Assembly: GCF_026314295.1 (NCBI RefSeq)
Contig: NZ_CP111108.1
Coordinates: 1,178,001-1,242,000 of the forward strand
Source: Caproicibacterium sp. BJN0003
GTDB lineage: Bacteria > Bacillota > Clostridia > Oscillospirales > Acutalibacteraceae
DNA: 64,000 nt
Reading direction: 5' to 3'
Both the position numbers and the translations under genes were made by a program. Shown piece by piece: positions 33,508-42,806 of this stretch. The notes under the pieces were generated by a model. That model was not told the origin of the DNA. It was given only the letters and a program-made list of their open reading frames with translations, and made no database searches. Numbering within the stretch: the stretch's first letter is position 1; every line of letters begins with the position of its first letter.

Positions 33508-33536
33508 ATTATATAAGTATTGATAGTGTTTGTCAA
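33508..33536 (-). promoter_or_regulatory. Consensus sigma-A promoter of yceD-rpmF
   Basis: On the minus strand TTGACA (33531-33536), 17-base spacer, TATAAT (33508-33513): a perfect match to both boxes, as expected for a ribosomal protein operon. Confidence 0.92.
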
Positions 33537-33594
33537 GACAAAATCCACAAGATTTGCGCGCTTTTGCAGAAGAAGCATCGCTTAAACGAGAAAA

Positions 33595-34011
33595 TTAGAC
33601 CTCTTGAATGAATTTCTGTGCAGCTTCTGGAATTTCGGAATGATCTGCAGAAATCAAAAATGTAAATTTCACATCTGCCAAAGAAGACAGAGCATTTACT
33701 TTTTCTGCAAAAGGAACCAAAGCTTCCAGATCGGGTCCCATGATTTTGAGAGTGGAATCAACAAACACATCTGTCACATCATAATTTCCAGCACAAATAC
33801 CACTGATAAAGCCCAAAAGCGCATCTGCACCTTTAATCCCATATGCTTCGATATCAATCAAACGTGCAGCGTGATCGACATCATAGGTAAGCCTCAGCCC
33901 TTTTTCAATGACAATAACATTGCCTTTTGAATTTTTAACAGCCTCGTTTGCGCGATCGATCAGTTTTTTGGTTTTTCCGGAGCCTTTTTTGCCAGTAATA
34001 AATGTAATCAT
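33595..34011 (-). CDS. Small P-loop protein, unknown function
   Basis: A 138-residue protein opening MITFITGKKGSGKTKKLID, a Walker A motif at about residues 7-14. A possible Walker B is VTDVFVDS (about residue 83), with an aspartate after hydrophobic residues. The rest resembles a small ATPase or nucleotide kinase-like fold. It resembles short proteins that automatic annotation calls PilT-like or ATP-binding, but it lacks the other PilT motifs. It lies 37 bases upstream of pgi on the same strand. The role is unknown. Confidence 0.65.
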   Translation of the reverse strand: MITFITGKKGSGKTKKLIDRANEAVKNSKGNVIVIEKGLRLTYDVDHAARLIDIEAYGIKGADALLGFISGICAGNYDVTDVFVDSTLKIMGPDLEALVPFAEKVNALSSLADVKFTFLISADHSEIPEAAQKFIQEV

Positions 34012-34048
34012 GGTAGAATCCTCCTACTTTTTCGTTCTATATTTTATC

Positions 34049-35395
34049 TTATTTATCGTGATGAAGCCTTACTTCCAGAGCTTCCTTTTGTGCCTCATAA
34101 CCAGGCTTACCTAAAAGAGCAAACATGTTCTTCTTATAGCTTTCGACACCGGGCTGATTAAAAGGATTTACTCCCATCAGATAGCCGGAAATTGCACACG
34201 CTTTTTCAAAGAAATAAATCAGTTGTCCAAGAGAATCTTCGGAAAAATCCGGGACGTGAATGACTCCATTTGGAACCCCTCCATCTGTATGCGCAAGGAC
34301 GGTTCCTTCAAAAGCTTTTTGATTGATATAAGACATGCTCTTGCCTGCAAGGAAATTAAGTCCATCTGTATCTTCGGGATCATTTCCGAGATAAATTTCC
34401 TTCTTAGCATGGTCAAACAGTACAACCGTTTCAAAAATAGAGCGGCGTCCCTGTTGGATATACTGTCCCATCGAATGCAGATCTGTTGAGAAAACAACAG
34501 AAGCTGGGAACAATCCTTTTTGGTCTTTTCCTTCACTCTCTCCGAACAGCTGCTTCCACCATTCGTTCATCATTGTAAAACATGGTTCATAGCTTACAAG
34601 GATCTCGATTTCTTTCCCCTTGCGATAAAGCAGATTCCTTGACGCTGCATACTGATAACATGGATTTTCTGAAAGCTCCGGATTATCATAAGCTTCCCGT
34701 GCTTTAGCAGCTCCGGTCATCAAAGCATCAATATTGCATCCTGCAACCGCAATCGGCAAAAGTCCTACTGCAGTCAAAACACTGTAGCGTCCGCCGACAT
34801 CGTCCGGCACTACAAAAGTTTCATAACCTTCTTTTGTTGCCAGCTGCTTTAAAGTGCCGCGTGCCTTATCAGTCGTACAGAAGATGCGCTCTTTTGCGCC
34901 TTCTGCACCATATTTTTTCTCAAGAAGAGCACGCAAGACTCGAAAAGCAATTGCCGGTTCCGTTGTAGTTCCGGATTTAGAAATCATATTAATGGAAACA
35001 TCTTTTCCTTCACAGATTTCCATGACTTCCGCAAGAGCAGTTGAGCTGATACTATTCCCAATAAAATAGATATCCGGTGAATTCTTTTTCAGTGCATTGT
35101 AATTGTTCGATTTTAAAAATTCGATTGCTGCACGAGCTCCCAGATAGGAACCCCCTATACCGATTACTAGGAAGACATCCGTATTCTTACGAATTCGTTC
35201 TGCCGCTGCCTTAATGCGGGAAAATTCTTCTTTGTCATAGTTTACAGGAAGATCCACCCAGCCGAGAAAATCATTGCCGAGACCTGTTCCGTTGTGCAGG
35301 ATCTGATGTGCAAGCTTTACTTGAGGGGCAAGCGCTTCATATTCCTGCGAAGATAAAAAAGAATCAAAGTAACATGTGTCATAGCGAAGAGACAA
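34049..35395 (-). CDS. pgi: Glucose-6-phosphate isomerase
   Basis: A 448-residue enzyme that interconverts glucose-6-phosphate and fructose-6-phosphate. Family motifs are [18 protein letters not shown] near residue 80, [16 protein letters not shown] near 138 and LLPIAVAG; the C-terminal region has [14 protein letters not shown]. The start is TTG 35395 behind AAGGAGG. It has its own promoter and no nearby glycolytic genes. Confidence 0.96.
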   Translation of the reverse strand: MSLRYDTCYFDSFLSSQEYEALAPQVKLAHQILHNGTGLGNDFLGWVDLPVNYDKEEFSRIKAAAERIRKNTDVFLVIGIGGSYLGARAAIEFLKSNNYNALKKNSPDIYFIGNSISSTALAEVMEICEGKDVSINMISKSGTTTEPAIAFRVLRALLEKKYGAEGAKERIFCTTDKARGTLKQLATKEGYETFVVPDDVGGRYSVLTAVGLLPIAVAGCNIDALMTGAAKAREAYDNPELSENPCYQYAASRNLLYRKGKEIEILVSYEPCFTMMNEWWKQLFGESEGKDQKGLFPASVVFSTDLHSMGQYIQQGRRSIFETVVLFDHAKKEIYLGNDPEDTDGLNFLAGKSMSYINQKAFEGTVLAHTDGGVPNGVIHVPDFSEDSLGQLIYFFEKACAISGYLMGVNPFNQPGVESYKKNMFALLGKPGYEAQKEALEVRLHHDK

Positions 35396-35429
35396 TTTTA
35401 ATTCCTCCTTGCGCTTTTTGATTGTTTAT

Positions 35430-35458
35430 ATTTTACAATATCTTGATGAAATTTGCAA
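35430..35458 (-). promoter_or_regulatory. Sigma-A-type promoter of pgi
   Basis: On the minus strand TTGCAA (35453-35458), 17-base spacer, TAAAAT (35430-35435). Confidence 0.75.
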
Positions 35459-35490
35459 GGCACGATAGCATAATTCGTGTTTGTTTCCTG

Positions 35491-36645
35491 TTATTTATCA
35501 GAGAAAGAAAATAAATTTTGGAGAAGCAGGTGAAAAACAGGCATTAATTCTGCTTTTTCAATATCTTTTGCTGCTAAAATCGGTACTGATCCAACAGTTT
35601 CGTCCCCAATCGAATAAGTAATCTCCCCTACCTGCTGTCCCTTTTGAATAGGAACCTCTAAAAATTCGTCATAAGAGACTGTTGACTGTACCTCTTCCCC
35701 TTTTCCTTTCGAAACTAACGCACTTCCCGGATTTGCAATTGTAACAGGAACTTCATTCTCCATTCCATTCTGAATTTCTAAAGGCTGATAGGCTTCTTCC
35801 GGAACTTCTAATGCACTCAAAGACCAGTTTGCAAATCCATAGTTTAGCAAGGTTGCTGCACTATTAAAACGATCTTTCGTATTGGAAGCACCCAAAACGA
35901 CTGCAATTAAGTGCATACCGTCACGCATTGCTGTTGCCGAAATACAGCTACCAGCTTTGCTGGTAGTTCCGGTTTTAAGTCCAGTGATTCCTTTATAGCT
36001 CTTCAAAAGCTTATTCGTATTAACGAGCTGCGTTTTTCCATCCCTTAATGAATCCATCCATGTACCGGTATAATCAAATATCTTCTGGTGCTTCATCAGT
36101 TCCCGCGACATCACTGCAACATCATAAGCACTGGTCACATGACCATCTTCATCAAGGCCATTACAGTTTTTAAAGGTCGTATCGTTCATACCGAGCGCCT
36201 TCGCTTTTTCATTCATCTGAGCAAGAAACGCGTCTTCGCTTCCGGCGACAAATTCTGCCAAAGCAACTGCTGCATCATTTGCACTTGCGATTACTGTCGC
36301 TTTGAGCATATCGTCAACGCTCATCGTTTCTCCCTCTTTTAGCCAGATATCTGACCCTCCCATAGAGGCAGCATGTTCACTGGCTGTGACCTGGTCGTCC
36401 AAATGGATCTTGCCGTCATCAAGAGCTTCCATCACCAAAAGGAGCGTCATCACTTTTGTAACAGATGCGCAAGGACGCTGATCATGTGAAGCTTTTTCAT
36501 ACAGCACCTTTCCGGTCTCAGCTTCCATTAGGCAGGCACTTGGGGCTGGCAGTTCTTCATCTGAAAGTGCATAGGCATGCAGCGAAAATGCCTGTAATAC
36601 AAAAACGACTGAAAGAACAGCAGCTAAAATTCTTCTTTTCTTCAT
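35491..36645 (-). CDS. D-alanyl-D-alanine carboxypeptidase (DacF-like)
   Basis: A 384-residue secreted S11 peptidase with a signal peptide (about 1-27, ending SLHAYA). Motifs are SVTK (CASVTKVMTLLLVMEAL), SANDAAV and KTGTTSKAGSC. The C-terminus has the beta domain and ends in a hydrophobic stretch (HLLLQNLFSFSDK), which could form the membrane-binding amphipathic anchor of this family. ATG at 36645 follows GAGGAGG. The protein is the second S11 enzyme in the window, about 11 kb away from the first. Confidence 0.92.
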   Translation of the reverse strand: MKKRRILAAVLSVVFVLQAFSLHAYALSDEELPAPSACLMEAETGKVLYEKASHDQRPCASVTKVMTLLLVMEALDDGKIHLDDQVTASEHAASMGGSDIWLKEGETMSVDDMLKATVIASANDAAVALAEFVAGSEDAFLAQMNEKAKALGMNDTTFKNCNGLDEDGHVTSAYDVAVMSRELMKHQKIFDYTGTWMDSLRDGKTQLVNTNKLLKSYKGITGLKTGTTSKAGSCISATAMRDGMHLIAVVLGASNTKDRFNSAATLLNYGFANWSLSALEVPEEAYQPLEIQNGMENEVPVTIANPGSALVSKGKGEEVQSTVSYDEFLEVPIQKGQQVGEITYSIGDETVGSVPILAAKDIEKAELMPVFHLLLQNLFSFSDK

Positions 36646-36703
36646 TTTTAGGACACCTCCTCGCTTTTATTTCTATGCAGGAGATTTCCATTTTAATATT
36701 AGA

Positions 36704-36736
36704 AAAAGCCAAGTTCTTAAACAGAACTTGACTTTT
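36704..36736 (-). terminator. Intrinsic terminator after hisF
   Basis: AAAAGCCAAGTTCT (36704-36717) pairs with AGAACTTGACTTTT (36723-36736), with one mismatch, right after the hisF stop. The minus-strand tail contributes further T residues. Confidence 0.7.
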
Positions 36737-36742
36737 CTATTA

Positions 36743-37504
36743 TTATACTTTCCGAACAGAGATTCCTCGTCCGGAAAGATATTCTTTTAACTGTGGAATA
36801 CTGATTTCTCCAAAGTGGAATAAACTTGCAGCCAAAACAGCGTCCGCCTTTCCTTTTGTAAAAGCGTCATAAAAATGTTCTAATGCCCCGGCCCCACCGG
36901 AAGCGATTACAGGGACGGAGACAGATTCGGAAATTGCCGCTGTTAAAGCAAGATCATATCCCTTTTTCTGTCCATCTTCATCCATGCTGGTCACTAAAAG
37001 TTCTCCTGCTCCCAACTCGGCTGCCTTTTTTGCCCACTCCAACGCATCTATTCCTGTATCAATACGGCCGCCGTTGATATAAACAGTCCAGCCGCCTTCT
37101 GCTCTCCTTTTTGCGTCAATTGCACAAACAACACACTGACTTCCAAATTTTTTGGCAGCTTCCTCAATCAGTTTTGGGTTTCGAATTGCAGCAGAATTTA
37201 CCGAAACTTTATCAGCGCCTGCTCTTAACAGAGCTGTAAAGTCTTCTACTGTGCGGATACCGCCACCAACCGTGAATGGAATAAAAATGTGATCTGCCAC
37301 AGAGCTAACATACTGCAGCTGCGTTCCCCTTGATTGAGCAGAAGCCGTAATATCCAGCAAAACCAGCTCATCAGCTCCTTGATGATCATATTCAATTGCA
37401 CATTCCACTGGGTCTCCAGCATCCCTCAGATGAATAAAAGAGGTTCCTTTGACCACTCGTCCATTTTTCACATCCAAACAAGGGATAATTCGTTTTGCAT
37501 ACAT
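36743..37504 (-). CDS. hisF: Imidazole glycerol phosphate synthase, cyclase subunit
   Basis: A 253-residue TIM barrel. It starts [20 protein letters not shown] (catalytic Asp11 region) and has CAIDAKRR (second catalytic aspartate near 130) and the phosphate-binding segments [11 protein letters not shown] and VIASGGAG. It makes IGP and AICAR from PRFAR and ammonia supplied by HisH. The start shares one base with the hisH stop (TAATG), giving coupled translation. No other histidine genes are within the window. Confidence 0.96.
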   Translation of the reverse strand: MYAKRIIPCLDVKNGRVVKGTSFIHLRDAGDPVECAIEYDHQGADELVLLDITASAQSRGTQLQYVSSVADHIFIPFTVGGGIRTVEDFTALLRAGADKVSVNSAAIRNPKLIEEAAKKFGSQCVVCAIDAKRRAEGGWTVYINGGRIDTGIDALEWAKKAAELGAGELLVTSMDEDGQKKGYDLALTAAISESVSVPVIASGGAGALEHFYDAFTKGKADAVLAASLFHFGEISIPQLKEYLSGRGISVRKV

Positions 37505-38127
37505 TAAGCATTGCCCTCCCCGATCATTGAAACAAAGTTTTCCAAAATTTTCAGGCCTACCTGTCCGCTTTTTTCAGGATGAAACTGAGTCGCAAATAAA
37601 TTGCCGCGCTGAACAGCAGCATCAATCTCAACTCCGTAAGAGGTGGTCGCAATGACTTGGTGGCGTTTTTCCGCTTTTAAGTAATAAGAATGTACAAAAT
37701 AAACATAAGAATTTTCTGGAAGATTTTCAAACAAGCCTGTATGGCACTTAAGATCCAAACTATTCCAACCAATGTGCGGGATCTTAAGACCTGGACCGTC
37801 TGGAATTCGAAGAATTTTTCCCGGAAGGATCCCAAGTCCTTTAACTCCATCACTTTCTTCGCTGCTTTCAAACAACATTTGAAGTCCCAAGCAAATTCCT
37901 AGAAAGGGTTTATTCTGTTCGATAAAGTGATAAATTTCAGGAACCATCCCTGACTTTTGAAGACTATTCATTGCATCTCCAAAAGCACCTACTCCGGGTA
38001 AAACCGCTGCATCTGCACGTTGTAGCTCCTTCGGATCAGCTGTTACCTTGACTTCACAGCCAATATAGTGAAAAGCTTTTATTACACTTTGCAGGTTTCC
38101 GGCTCCATAATCGATCAAAGCTATCAT
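37504..38127 (-). CDS. hisH: Imidazole glycerol phosphate synthase, glutamine amidotransferase subunit
   Basis: A 207-residue class I amidotransferase from ATG 38127 behind a GGGGGG site. It starts [15 protein letters not shown], has the nucleophile cysteine in [12 protein letters not shown], and the His/Glu pair in [13 protein letters not shown]. It hydrolyses glutamine and passes ammonia to HisF. The pair hisH-hisF is transcribed from its own promoter, divergent from mntP. Confidence 0.96.
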   Translation of the reverse strand: MIALIDYGAGNLQSVIKAFHYIGCEVKVTADPKELQRADAAVLPGVGAFGDAMNSLQKSGMVPEIYHFIEQNKPFLGICLGLQMLFESSEESDGVKGLGILPGKILRIPDGPGLKIPHIGWNSLDLKCHTGLFENLPENSYVYFVHSYYLKAEKRHQVIATTSYGVEIDAAVQRGNLFATQFHPEKSGQVGLKILENFVSMIGEGNA

Positions 38128-38151
38128 TTTCACGCCCCCCATATTGCGTTT

Positions 38152-38180
38152 ATTTTAACATGATTTTTCAAAAATCGCAA
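38152..38180 (-). promoter_or_regulatory. Sigma-A-type promoter of hisH-hisF
   Basis: On the minus strand TTGCGA (38175-38180), 17-base spacer, TAAAAT (38152-38157). It is back-to-back with the mntP promoter. Confidence 0.75.
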
Positions 38181-38205
38181 TTTCTTTTCTAATATTCTAA
38201 AATGA

Positions 38206-38234
38206 TTGACAAACTATTTAAAAAGTTTTAATAT
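38206..38234 (+). promoter_or_regulatory. Sigma-A promoter of mntP
   Basis: TTGACA (38206-38211), 17-base spacer, TAATAT (38229-38234). The -35 box falls on the TTG that would be the upstream-most start codon of the reading frame, so the true start must lie downstream. Confidence 0.88.
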
Positions 38235-38271
38235 AAAAAACATTGTTCTTGAATTGTCTGGAGGGAAAACT

Positions 38272-38850
38272 GTGGACTATTTTGCTCTGTTTGGAATTGC
38301 CGTTGGCCTTTCAATGGATGCTTTTGCAGTCAGCATCACAAACGGTGCCGTCACAAAAAAGCTGCGCTTTTCTTTTGCTCTGAAATTAGCCTGCAGTTTT
38401 GGATTATTTCAGGGGATCATGCCTATCATTGGATGGCTGGTCGGAATTACCGGCGCTTCTTTAATAGAAAGCGTTGATCATTGGATTGCCTTGATCCTTT
38501 TAAGTATTATTGGAATTCAAATGTTAAAAGAATCCCGCCATAAAGAAACAGCTGTTTGCTACCAAAATGATTTATCATGGAAACAAATTTTAGTACTTGC
38601 CGTTGCCACCAGCATTGATGCTCTTGCAACAGGCGTAATTCTTCCGAATGCAGTTGGTGCCTCAACACCTCTGTTAATGCTTTTAGCTGTCAGTATTATC
38701 GCAGTCGTAACATTCTTTTTTTGTCTCATTGGTGTTTATATTGGAAAAAAGTTTGGTCCTCTTTTGAGCAACCGTGCAGAACTTTTCGGCGGAATCGTTT
38801 TAATTGCAATTGGAATTGAAATTTTCGTTGAGCATATGTGGTTTTCCTAA
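38272..38850 (+). CDS. mntP: Putative manganese efflux pump MntP
   Basis: A 192-residue membrane protein from GTG 38272, preceded by GGAGGG. It starts MDYFALFGIAVGLSMDAFAVSI-like and repeats the aspartate motif in ATSIDALATG, the two inverted halves of the MntP fold, with six hydrophobic segments. It exports Mn2+. The predicted leader is only about 30 bases, too short for the yybP-ykoY riboswitch often found before mntP. Confidence 0.92.
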   Translation: MDYFALFGIAVGLSMDAFAVSITNGAVTKKLRFSFALKLACSFGLFQGIMPIIGWLVGITGASLIESVDHWIALILLSIIGIQMLKESRHKETAVCYQNDLSWKQILVLAVATSIDALATGVILPNAVGASTPLLMLLAVSIIAVVTFFFCLIGVYIGKKFGPLLSNRAELFGGIVLIAIGIEIFVEHMWFS

Positions 38851-38871
38851 CATTATTTCCCGGAAAATAAG

Positions 38872-38921
38872 ATGATCGGTTTTCAGTAAAAATCTTTTTG
38901 CTGAAAGCCGATCATTTTTTA
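38872..38921 (+). terminator. Intrinsic terminator after mntP
   Basis: ATGATCGGTTTTCAG (38872-38886) pairs with CTGAAAGCCGATCAT (38901-38915), one G-U pair, 14-base loop, then T6. Its T tract overlaps the stop codon of the convergent WYL gene. Confidence 0.88.
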
Positions 38922-39962
38922 AGTATTGTCATTTTGAAAATTTGGGGCACATTGATAGCGTTTATATACTTCACAAATTCTTTCTTGCATCTCATGACGC
39001 ACGATTGTTGGGGACAAAACTGTCATTACCCCACTGTACTGTAAAAGCCATTCATAAAGTCCATCACTAATACTAACATCTGTACGGGCTGTAAATGCAT
39101 CCCTACTGTGATCGCACTCCAAGAATTCCAAAGAGTCGCCAAAACGATCTAACATGATTTCTAATGCAGAATTTTTGCAGCGAATCAAAAGGGTCTGCCT
39201 TTCCCCGTTGTACATGTAAAAAGAATGCCGCAAATAATCATCTGCATCAAAAGTTCCACGATAAGAACAAACTTCTTCAAATGGACGCGCCGGCTCCTCC
39301 AGAATCTCCACCTTGTGCATGCGATCCAAGCGATAATTCGAAACAACATCATATTTTTTATAATTACAAGCTAAATAATATTTGTCATGACTCCATAATA
39401 AAGCATAGGGACTCAGAATAAATTCTCGTCCAAAGTCAAGCGTTACTCGGTTGTGCCAAAGGATCTGATGCTGATATACCATCCGAATTTTCTTTTTGGC
39501 ACGGATTGCTTTTTCCAGCGTATCAATTGTATAAAAAATTTCTCCATTTTTACATTTATAAGTTCTGTCAAAACTGATTTGACGGCACATATCTTCCGCC
39601 TGATGTACACTCATCAAGCTTTTGAGGTGATCAATAAGCTGTTTCGTCCACTCTTCTGTTATAAATGGAGCGCTTAAAACAGCATCCATCAGCACACGTA
39701 CCTCCGCGGTTTCGAATGAAGACGACTCTGCGAGGTAAAAACCTCTTTGGCTTGAGCCATTAGATTTTATAAAATCATACCCAGCATCTTTTAAAGCTTT
39801 TAAGTCTCTGCCGAGTGTCTTACGGCTACAGGAAAGACCTTCTTGTTCCAAAAGTTTGCCGACTTCTAAAAGGGTAATCGGATGATCCTGATCTGAATTC
39901 TTTCTGAAAATTTGAAGCATTTTTAATAAACACAATTTTTCTTTATTAACATTTGAATCCAA
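38919..39962 (-). CDS. WYL-domain transcriptional regulator
   Basis: A 347-residue protein with an N-terminal helix-turn-helix (about 10-75, LLEVGKLLEQEGLSCSRKTL then GRDLKALKDAGYD) and a WYL domain whose central part reads LSPYALLWSHDKYYLACNYK. A C-terminal WCX-like region follows. WYL domains sense ligands such as nucleotides or ssDNA. The start is TTG 39962 behind GGAGC. It is divergent from the CoA-transferase, with 159 bases between, so regulation of that gene is plausible but inferred. Confidence 0.88.
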   Translation of the reverse strand: MDSNVNKEKLCLLKMLQIFRKNSDQDHPITLLEVGKLLEQEGLSCSRKTLGRDLKALKDAGYDFIKSNGSSQRGFYLAESSSFETAEVRVLMDAVLSAPFITEEWTKQLIDHLKSLMSVHQAEDMCRQISFDRTYKCKNGEIFYTIDTLEKAIRAKKKIRMVYQHQILWHNRVTLDFGREFILSPYALLWSHDKYYLACNYKKYDVVSNYRLDRMHKVEILEEPARPFEEVCSYRGTFDADDYLRHSFYMYNGERQTLLIRCKNSALEIMLDRFGDSLEFLECDHSRDAFTARTDVSISDGLYEWLLQYSGVMTVLSPTIVRHEMQERICEVYKRYQCAPNFQNDNT

Positions 39963-40000
39963 TTTATTTCGCTCCTACTTTTATTTGCTTAATTTTACCA

Positions 40001-40014
40001 TATTTTTAAAAATA
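40001..40014. promoter_or_regulatory. AT-only palindrome between regulator and CoA-transferase
   Basis: TATTTTTAAAAATA, a 14-bp perfect palindrome in the intergenic region, 30 bases upstream of the -35 box of the CoA-transferase gene. It is a possible operator, but AT-rich palindromes arise easily by chance. Confidence 0.3.
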
Positions 40015-40043
40015 CAACAATGCCCGACAGGATAAGTGATTTC

Positions 40044-40072
40044 TTGTCTTTTAGCAGCAAACCTGATATAAT
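40044..40072 (+). promoter_or_regulatory. Sigma-A-type promoter of the CoA-transferase gene
   Basis: TTGTCT (40044-40049), 17-base spacer, TATAAT (40067-40072), followed by GGAGG before ATG 40122. Confidence 0.8.
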
Positions 40073-40121
40073 ATAAAACAAATAATTAAAGTAACCAAAC
40101 GTGGTAGGAGGTTCTTTTGGA

Positions 40122-41465
40122 ATGGATTTTTATGAGGAATATCAAAGCAAACTGACAACTGCTGAAAATGCAGTCAAGGTTGTCAAATCCGGTGACTGGG
40201 TGGATTATGGATGGTGTCTCGGGACTCCTGTTGTTCTCGATAAGGCTTTAGCTGCACGCTACAATGAACTGACGGATGTAAAACTTCGTGGCGGCGTTGT
40301 CATGCACCCCTTGGAGATTGCCAAAGTACCGGATGCGCCAACCCATTTTACGTGGAACAGCTGGCATATGAGTGGAATTGAACGTAAAATGATTTCTCTC
40401 GGAATGGCATATTACAGCCCTATGCGTTATTCAGAGCTGCCTCGCTTTTATCGCGAAAATCTGGATCCAGTTGACGTTGCCATGATTCAGGTTGCTCCTA
40501 TGGATGAACATGGCTATTTTAACTTTGGTCCCAGTGCTTCACATATTACTGCAATGTGTGAAAAAGCAAAAACGATTATCGTTGAAGTCAATCAAAATAT
40601 GCCTCGCTGCCTAGGCGGTTTTAACGAAGGAATTCATATCAACAAAGTAGATATGGTTGTAGAAGGTCCAAACGATCCGATCGACGCAACTGGTGCAGAA
40701 GCTCCTGCTACTGAAATTGACAAAGCTGTTGCAAAACTGATTGTAGAAGAAATTCCAAATGGAGCCTGCCTGCAGCTCGGAATTGGCGGCATGCCCAACG
40801 CCGTTGGCTCCATGATCGTTGATTCTGATCTGAAAGATCTTGGCGTTCATACAGAAATGTACGTTGATGCTTTTGTAAAAATTGCAAAAGCCGGAAAGAT
40901 TAATGGGTCGAAGAAAAATATTGATTACGGGCGTCAAACTTATGCTTTTGGTTCTGGTTCCAAAGAAATGTATGAATACATGAATAACAACCCTGCACTG
41001 ATGAGTGCACCTGTTGATTATACCAATGACGTTCGCACAGTTGCAGCTCTTGACAATTTTATTTCCATTAACAATGTAATTGATGTTGACCTTTATGGAC
41101 AGGTGAATGCAGAATCTGCTGGGATTAAGCAAATCAGTGGTGCCGGCGGACAGCTTGATTTTGTTATGGGCGCCTATTTAAGTCATGGCGGAAAGAGCTT
41201 TATTTGTTGCTCTTCTACTTTTACCAACAAAAAAGGAGAAACTATTTCCCGTATTTTACCGACTTTGAAAAATGGCTCTATCGTAACAGATACCCGTTGT
41301 AATATTCAATGGCTTGTTACCGAATACGGAAAAGTAAACTTAAAGGGACTTTCCACTTGGCAGCGCGCTGAAGCAATTATTAGTGTTGCACATCCAAAAT
41401 TCCGTGATCAATTAATTAAAGCTGCTGAATCACAGAATATTTGGCGCCAGTCTAACAAAATTTAA
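40122..41465 (+). CDS. Butyryl-CoA:acetate CoA-transferase-like, family I
   Basis: A 447-residue CoA-transferase of the acetyl-CoA hydrolase/transferase family from ATG 40122. It starts [20 protein letters not shown], has [16 protein letters not shown], and the putative active-site glutamate in YGQVNAES followed by [17 protein letters not shown]. It resembles the butyryl-CoA:acetate (But/Cat3) and 4-hydroxybutyrate CoA-transferases; the placement beside the butyrate operon supports the former. It would regenerate acetyl-CoA and release butyrate or longer acids. Substrate preference cannot be read from the sequence. Confidence 0.85.
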   Translation: MDFYEEYQSKLTTAENAVKVVKSGDWVDYGWCLGTPVVLDKALAARYNELTDVKLRGGVVMHPLEIAKVPDAPTHFTWNSWHMSGIERKMISLGMAYYSPMRYSELPRFYRENLDPVDVAMIQVAPMDEHGYFNFGPSASHITAMCEKAKTIIVEVNQNMPRCLGGFNEGIHINKVDMVVEGPNDPIDATGAEAPATEIDKAVAKLIVEEIPNGACLQLGIGGMPNAVGSMIVDSDLKDLGVHTEMYVDAFVKIAKAGKINGSKKNIDYGRQTYAFGSGSKEMYEYMNNNPALMSAPVDYTNDVRTVAALDNFISINNVIDVDLYGQVNAESAGIKQISGAGGQLDFVMGAYLSHGGKSFICCSSTFTNKKGETISRILPTLKNGSIVTDTRCNIQWLVTEYGKVNLKGLSTWQRAEAIISVAHPKFRDQLIKAAESQNIWRQSNKI

Positions 41466-41479
41466 GCTCATTTTTCTAT

Positions 41480-41537
41480 AAAAAAGGCCCTTGCTTTTCA
41501 TCTTTTTCAAATGGCGATGAAAAACGAGGTCCTTTTT
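41480..41537 (+). terminator. Terminator after the CoA-transferase gene
   Basis: An imperfect long hairpin with arms 41480-41502 and 41515-41537, GATGAAAA/TTTTCATC at the loop and AAAAAAGG/CCTTTTTT at the base, ending in a T run. Confidence 0.75.
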
Positions 41538-41604
41538 TAATCATTTTTTAATTTTACAGTAACTAACTTTTGTATATTTTCCGGTAAATTAAGAATACAT
41601 TAAT

Positions 41605-41646
41605 AAAAAGCCGCCCTTCTCCCAAATGGGAAAAAGGCGGCTTTTT
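41605..41646 (-). terminator. Terminator after etfA
   Basis: AAAAAGCCGCC...CCC (41605-41623) pairs with GGG...GGCGGCTTTTT (41628-41646), two mismatches, AAAT loop. T-rich sequence follows on both strands; it closes the butyrate operon. Confidence 0.9.
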
Positions 41647-41680
41647 ATTCTCTTACTAAGAGAATTAGGAAGAAGGAGTC

Positions 41681-42787
41681 TTATTTGCTTGCTTCCAAAG
41701 CTTTAATTGATTCAGTCAGCATCGGAACGACTTTAAACAAATCGCCAACGATACCATAAGAAGAAATGTCAAAAATAGGAGCATCTGCATTCTTATTGAT
41801 AGCAATAATGCATTCGGAATCCTGCATACCAGCCTGATGCTGAATTGCACCGGAAATACCAAGTGCAACATAAATACGAGGATGAACGGTCTTGCCTGTC
41901 TGTCCGACCTGATGATCGGAAGAAATCCAGCCAGCATCAACAACTGCACGAGAAGCGCCTACGACGCCGCCCAATACATCAGCCAGATCCTGCGCAATCT
42001 TAATGCCCTTTTCAACATCTTTGCTGATACCACGTCCAACGGAAACAACAATATCAGCGCCGATTAAATCGACCATCTTCTTGGCTGCTTTCTCAACATC
42101 AAGAACCTCTACATGGATATCGTCCTTTTTAAGGGCAACATTCAGATTCTCAACAACAACCTTCTGTGCACCAGCCTCATCATAAGGCTGAGTCTTCATA
42201 ACGCCCGGACGAACAGTAGACATCTGCGGACGAAAACGCGGGCAAATAATGGTAGCCATCAAGTGGCCGCCAAATGCCGGACGAGTCATCTTCAAATTGG
42301 TATTGTTCTCAAAGGGAGTATGATCAACATCAATGGTAGAAGTCGTCTTTAAAAATGCCTTATATTTTTCGGTGTCTACATCCAGATGGGTGCAGTCAGC
42401 GGTCAAACCGGTATGCAGACGAGCTGCACAGCGAGGTCCAAGATCACGGCCAATGTTGGTAGCACCAATCAGGAGAACCTCAGGTTTCTTCTCTTTGACA
42501 GCATCACAGATTACTTTTGCATAACCGTCTGTTGTATAGGTCTCTAAGAGCTCACTATCACAAACATATACACGATCAGCGCCGTATCCGCCAAGACCCT
42601 TGACGTACTCTTCTTTAATATTATGACCAAGCAAAAGGCCGCAAAGCTCTACGCCTAGGTCATTGGCCAGTTTACGGCCTTCGCTGAGCAGCTGATAAGT
42701 GGTACTCATAATTACGCCTTCGCGCTGCTCACAAAATACCCACACGCCCTTAAAGGCGGCGGTGTCTTTACTATTAAATTCAGCCAT
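41681..42787 (-). CDS. etfA: Electron transfer flavoprotein alpha subunit
   Basis: A 368-residue EtfA. The C-terminal FAD domain has VSVGRGI, GASRAVVDAGWISSDHQVGQTGKTVHPRIYVALGISGAIQHQAGM, summarised here by its start and end; the N-terminal part carries the lobe that contacts EtfB. With EtfB and Bcd it couples reduction of crotonyl-CoA by NADH to reduction of ferredoxin. It is the last gene of the operon and starts 19 bases after etfB. Confidence 0.95.
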   Translation of the reverse strand: MAEFNSKDTAAFKGVWVFCEQREGVIMSTTYQLLSEGRKLANDLGVELCGLLLGHNIKEEYVKGLGGYGADRVYVCDSELLETYTTDGYAKVICDAVKEKKPEVLLIGATNIGRDLGPRCAARLHTGLTADCTHLDVDTEKYKAFLKTTSTIDVDHTPFENNTNLKMTRPAFGGHLMATIICPRFRPQMSTVRPGVMKTQPYDEAGAQKVVVENLNVALKKDDIHVEVLDVEKAAKKMVDLIGADIVVSVGRGISKDVEKGIKIAQDLADVLGGVVGASRAVVDAGWISSDHQVGQTGKTVHPRIYVALGISGAIQHQAGMQDSECIIAINKNADAPIFDISSYGIVGDLFKVVPMLTESIKALEASK

Positions 42788-42806
42788 TTATTACATCTCC
42801 TTTCAA

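Noticed and set aside
38235-38271. yybP-ykoY manganese riboswitch before mntP
   Set aside because: The predicted leader is about 30 bases, too short for that riboswitch.
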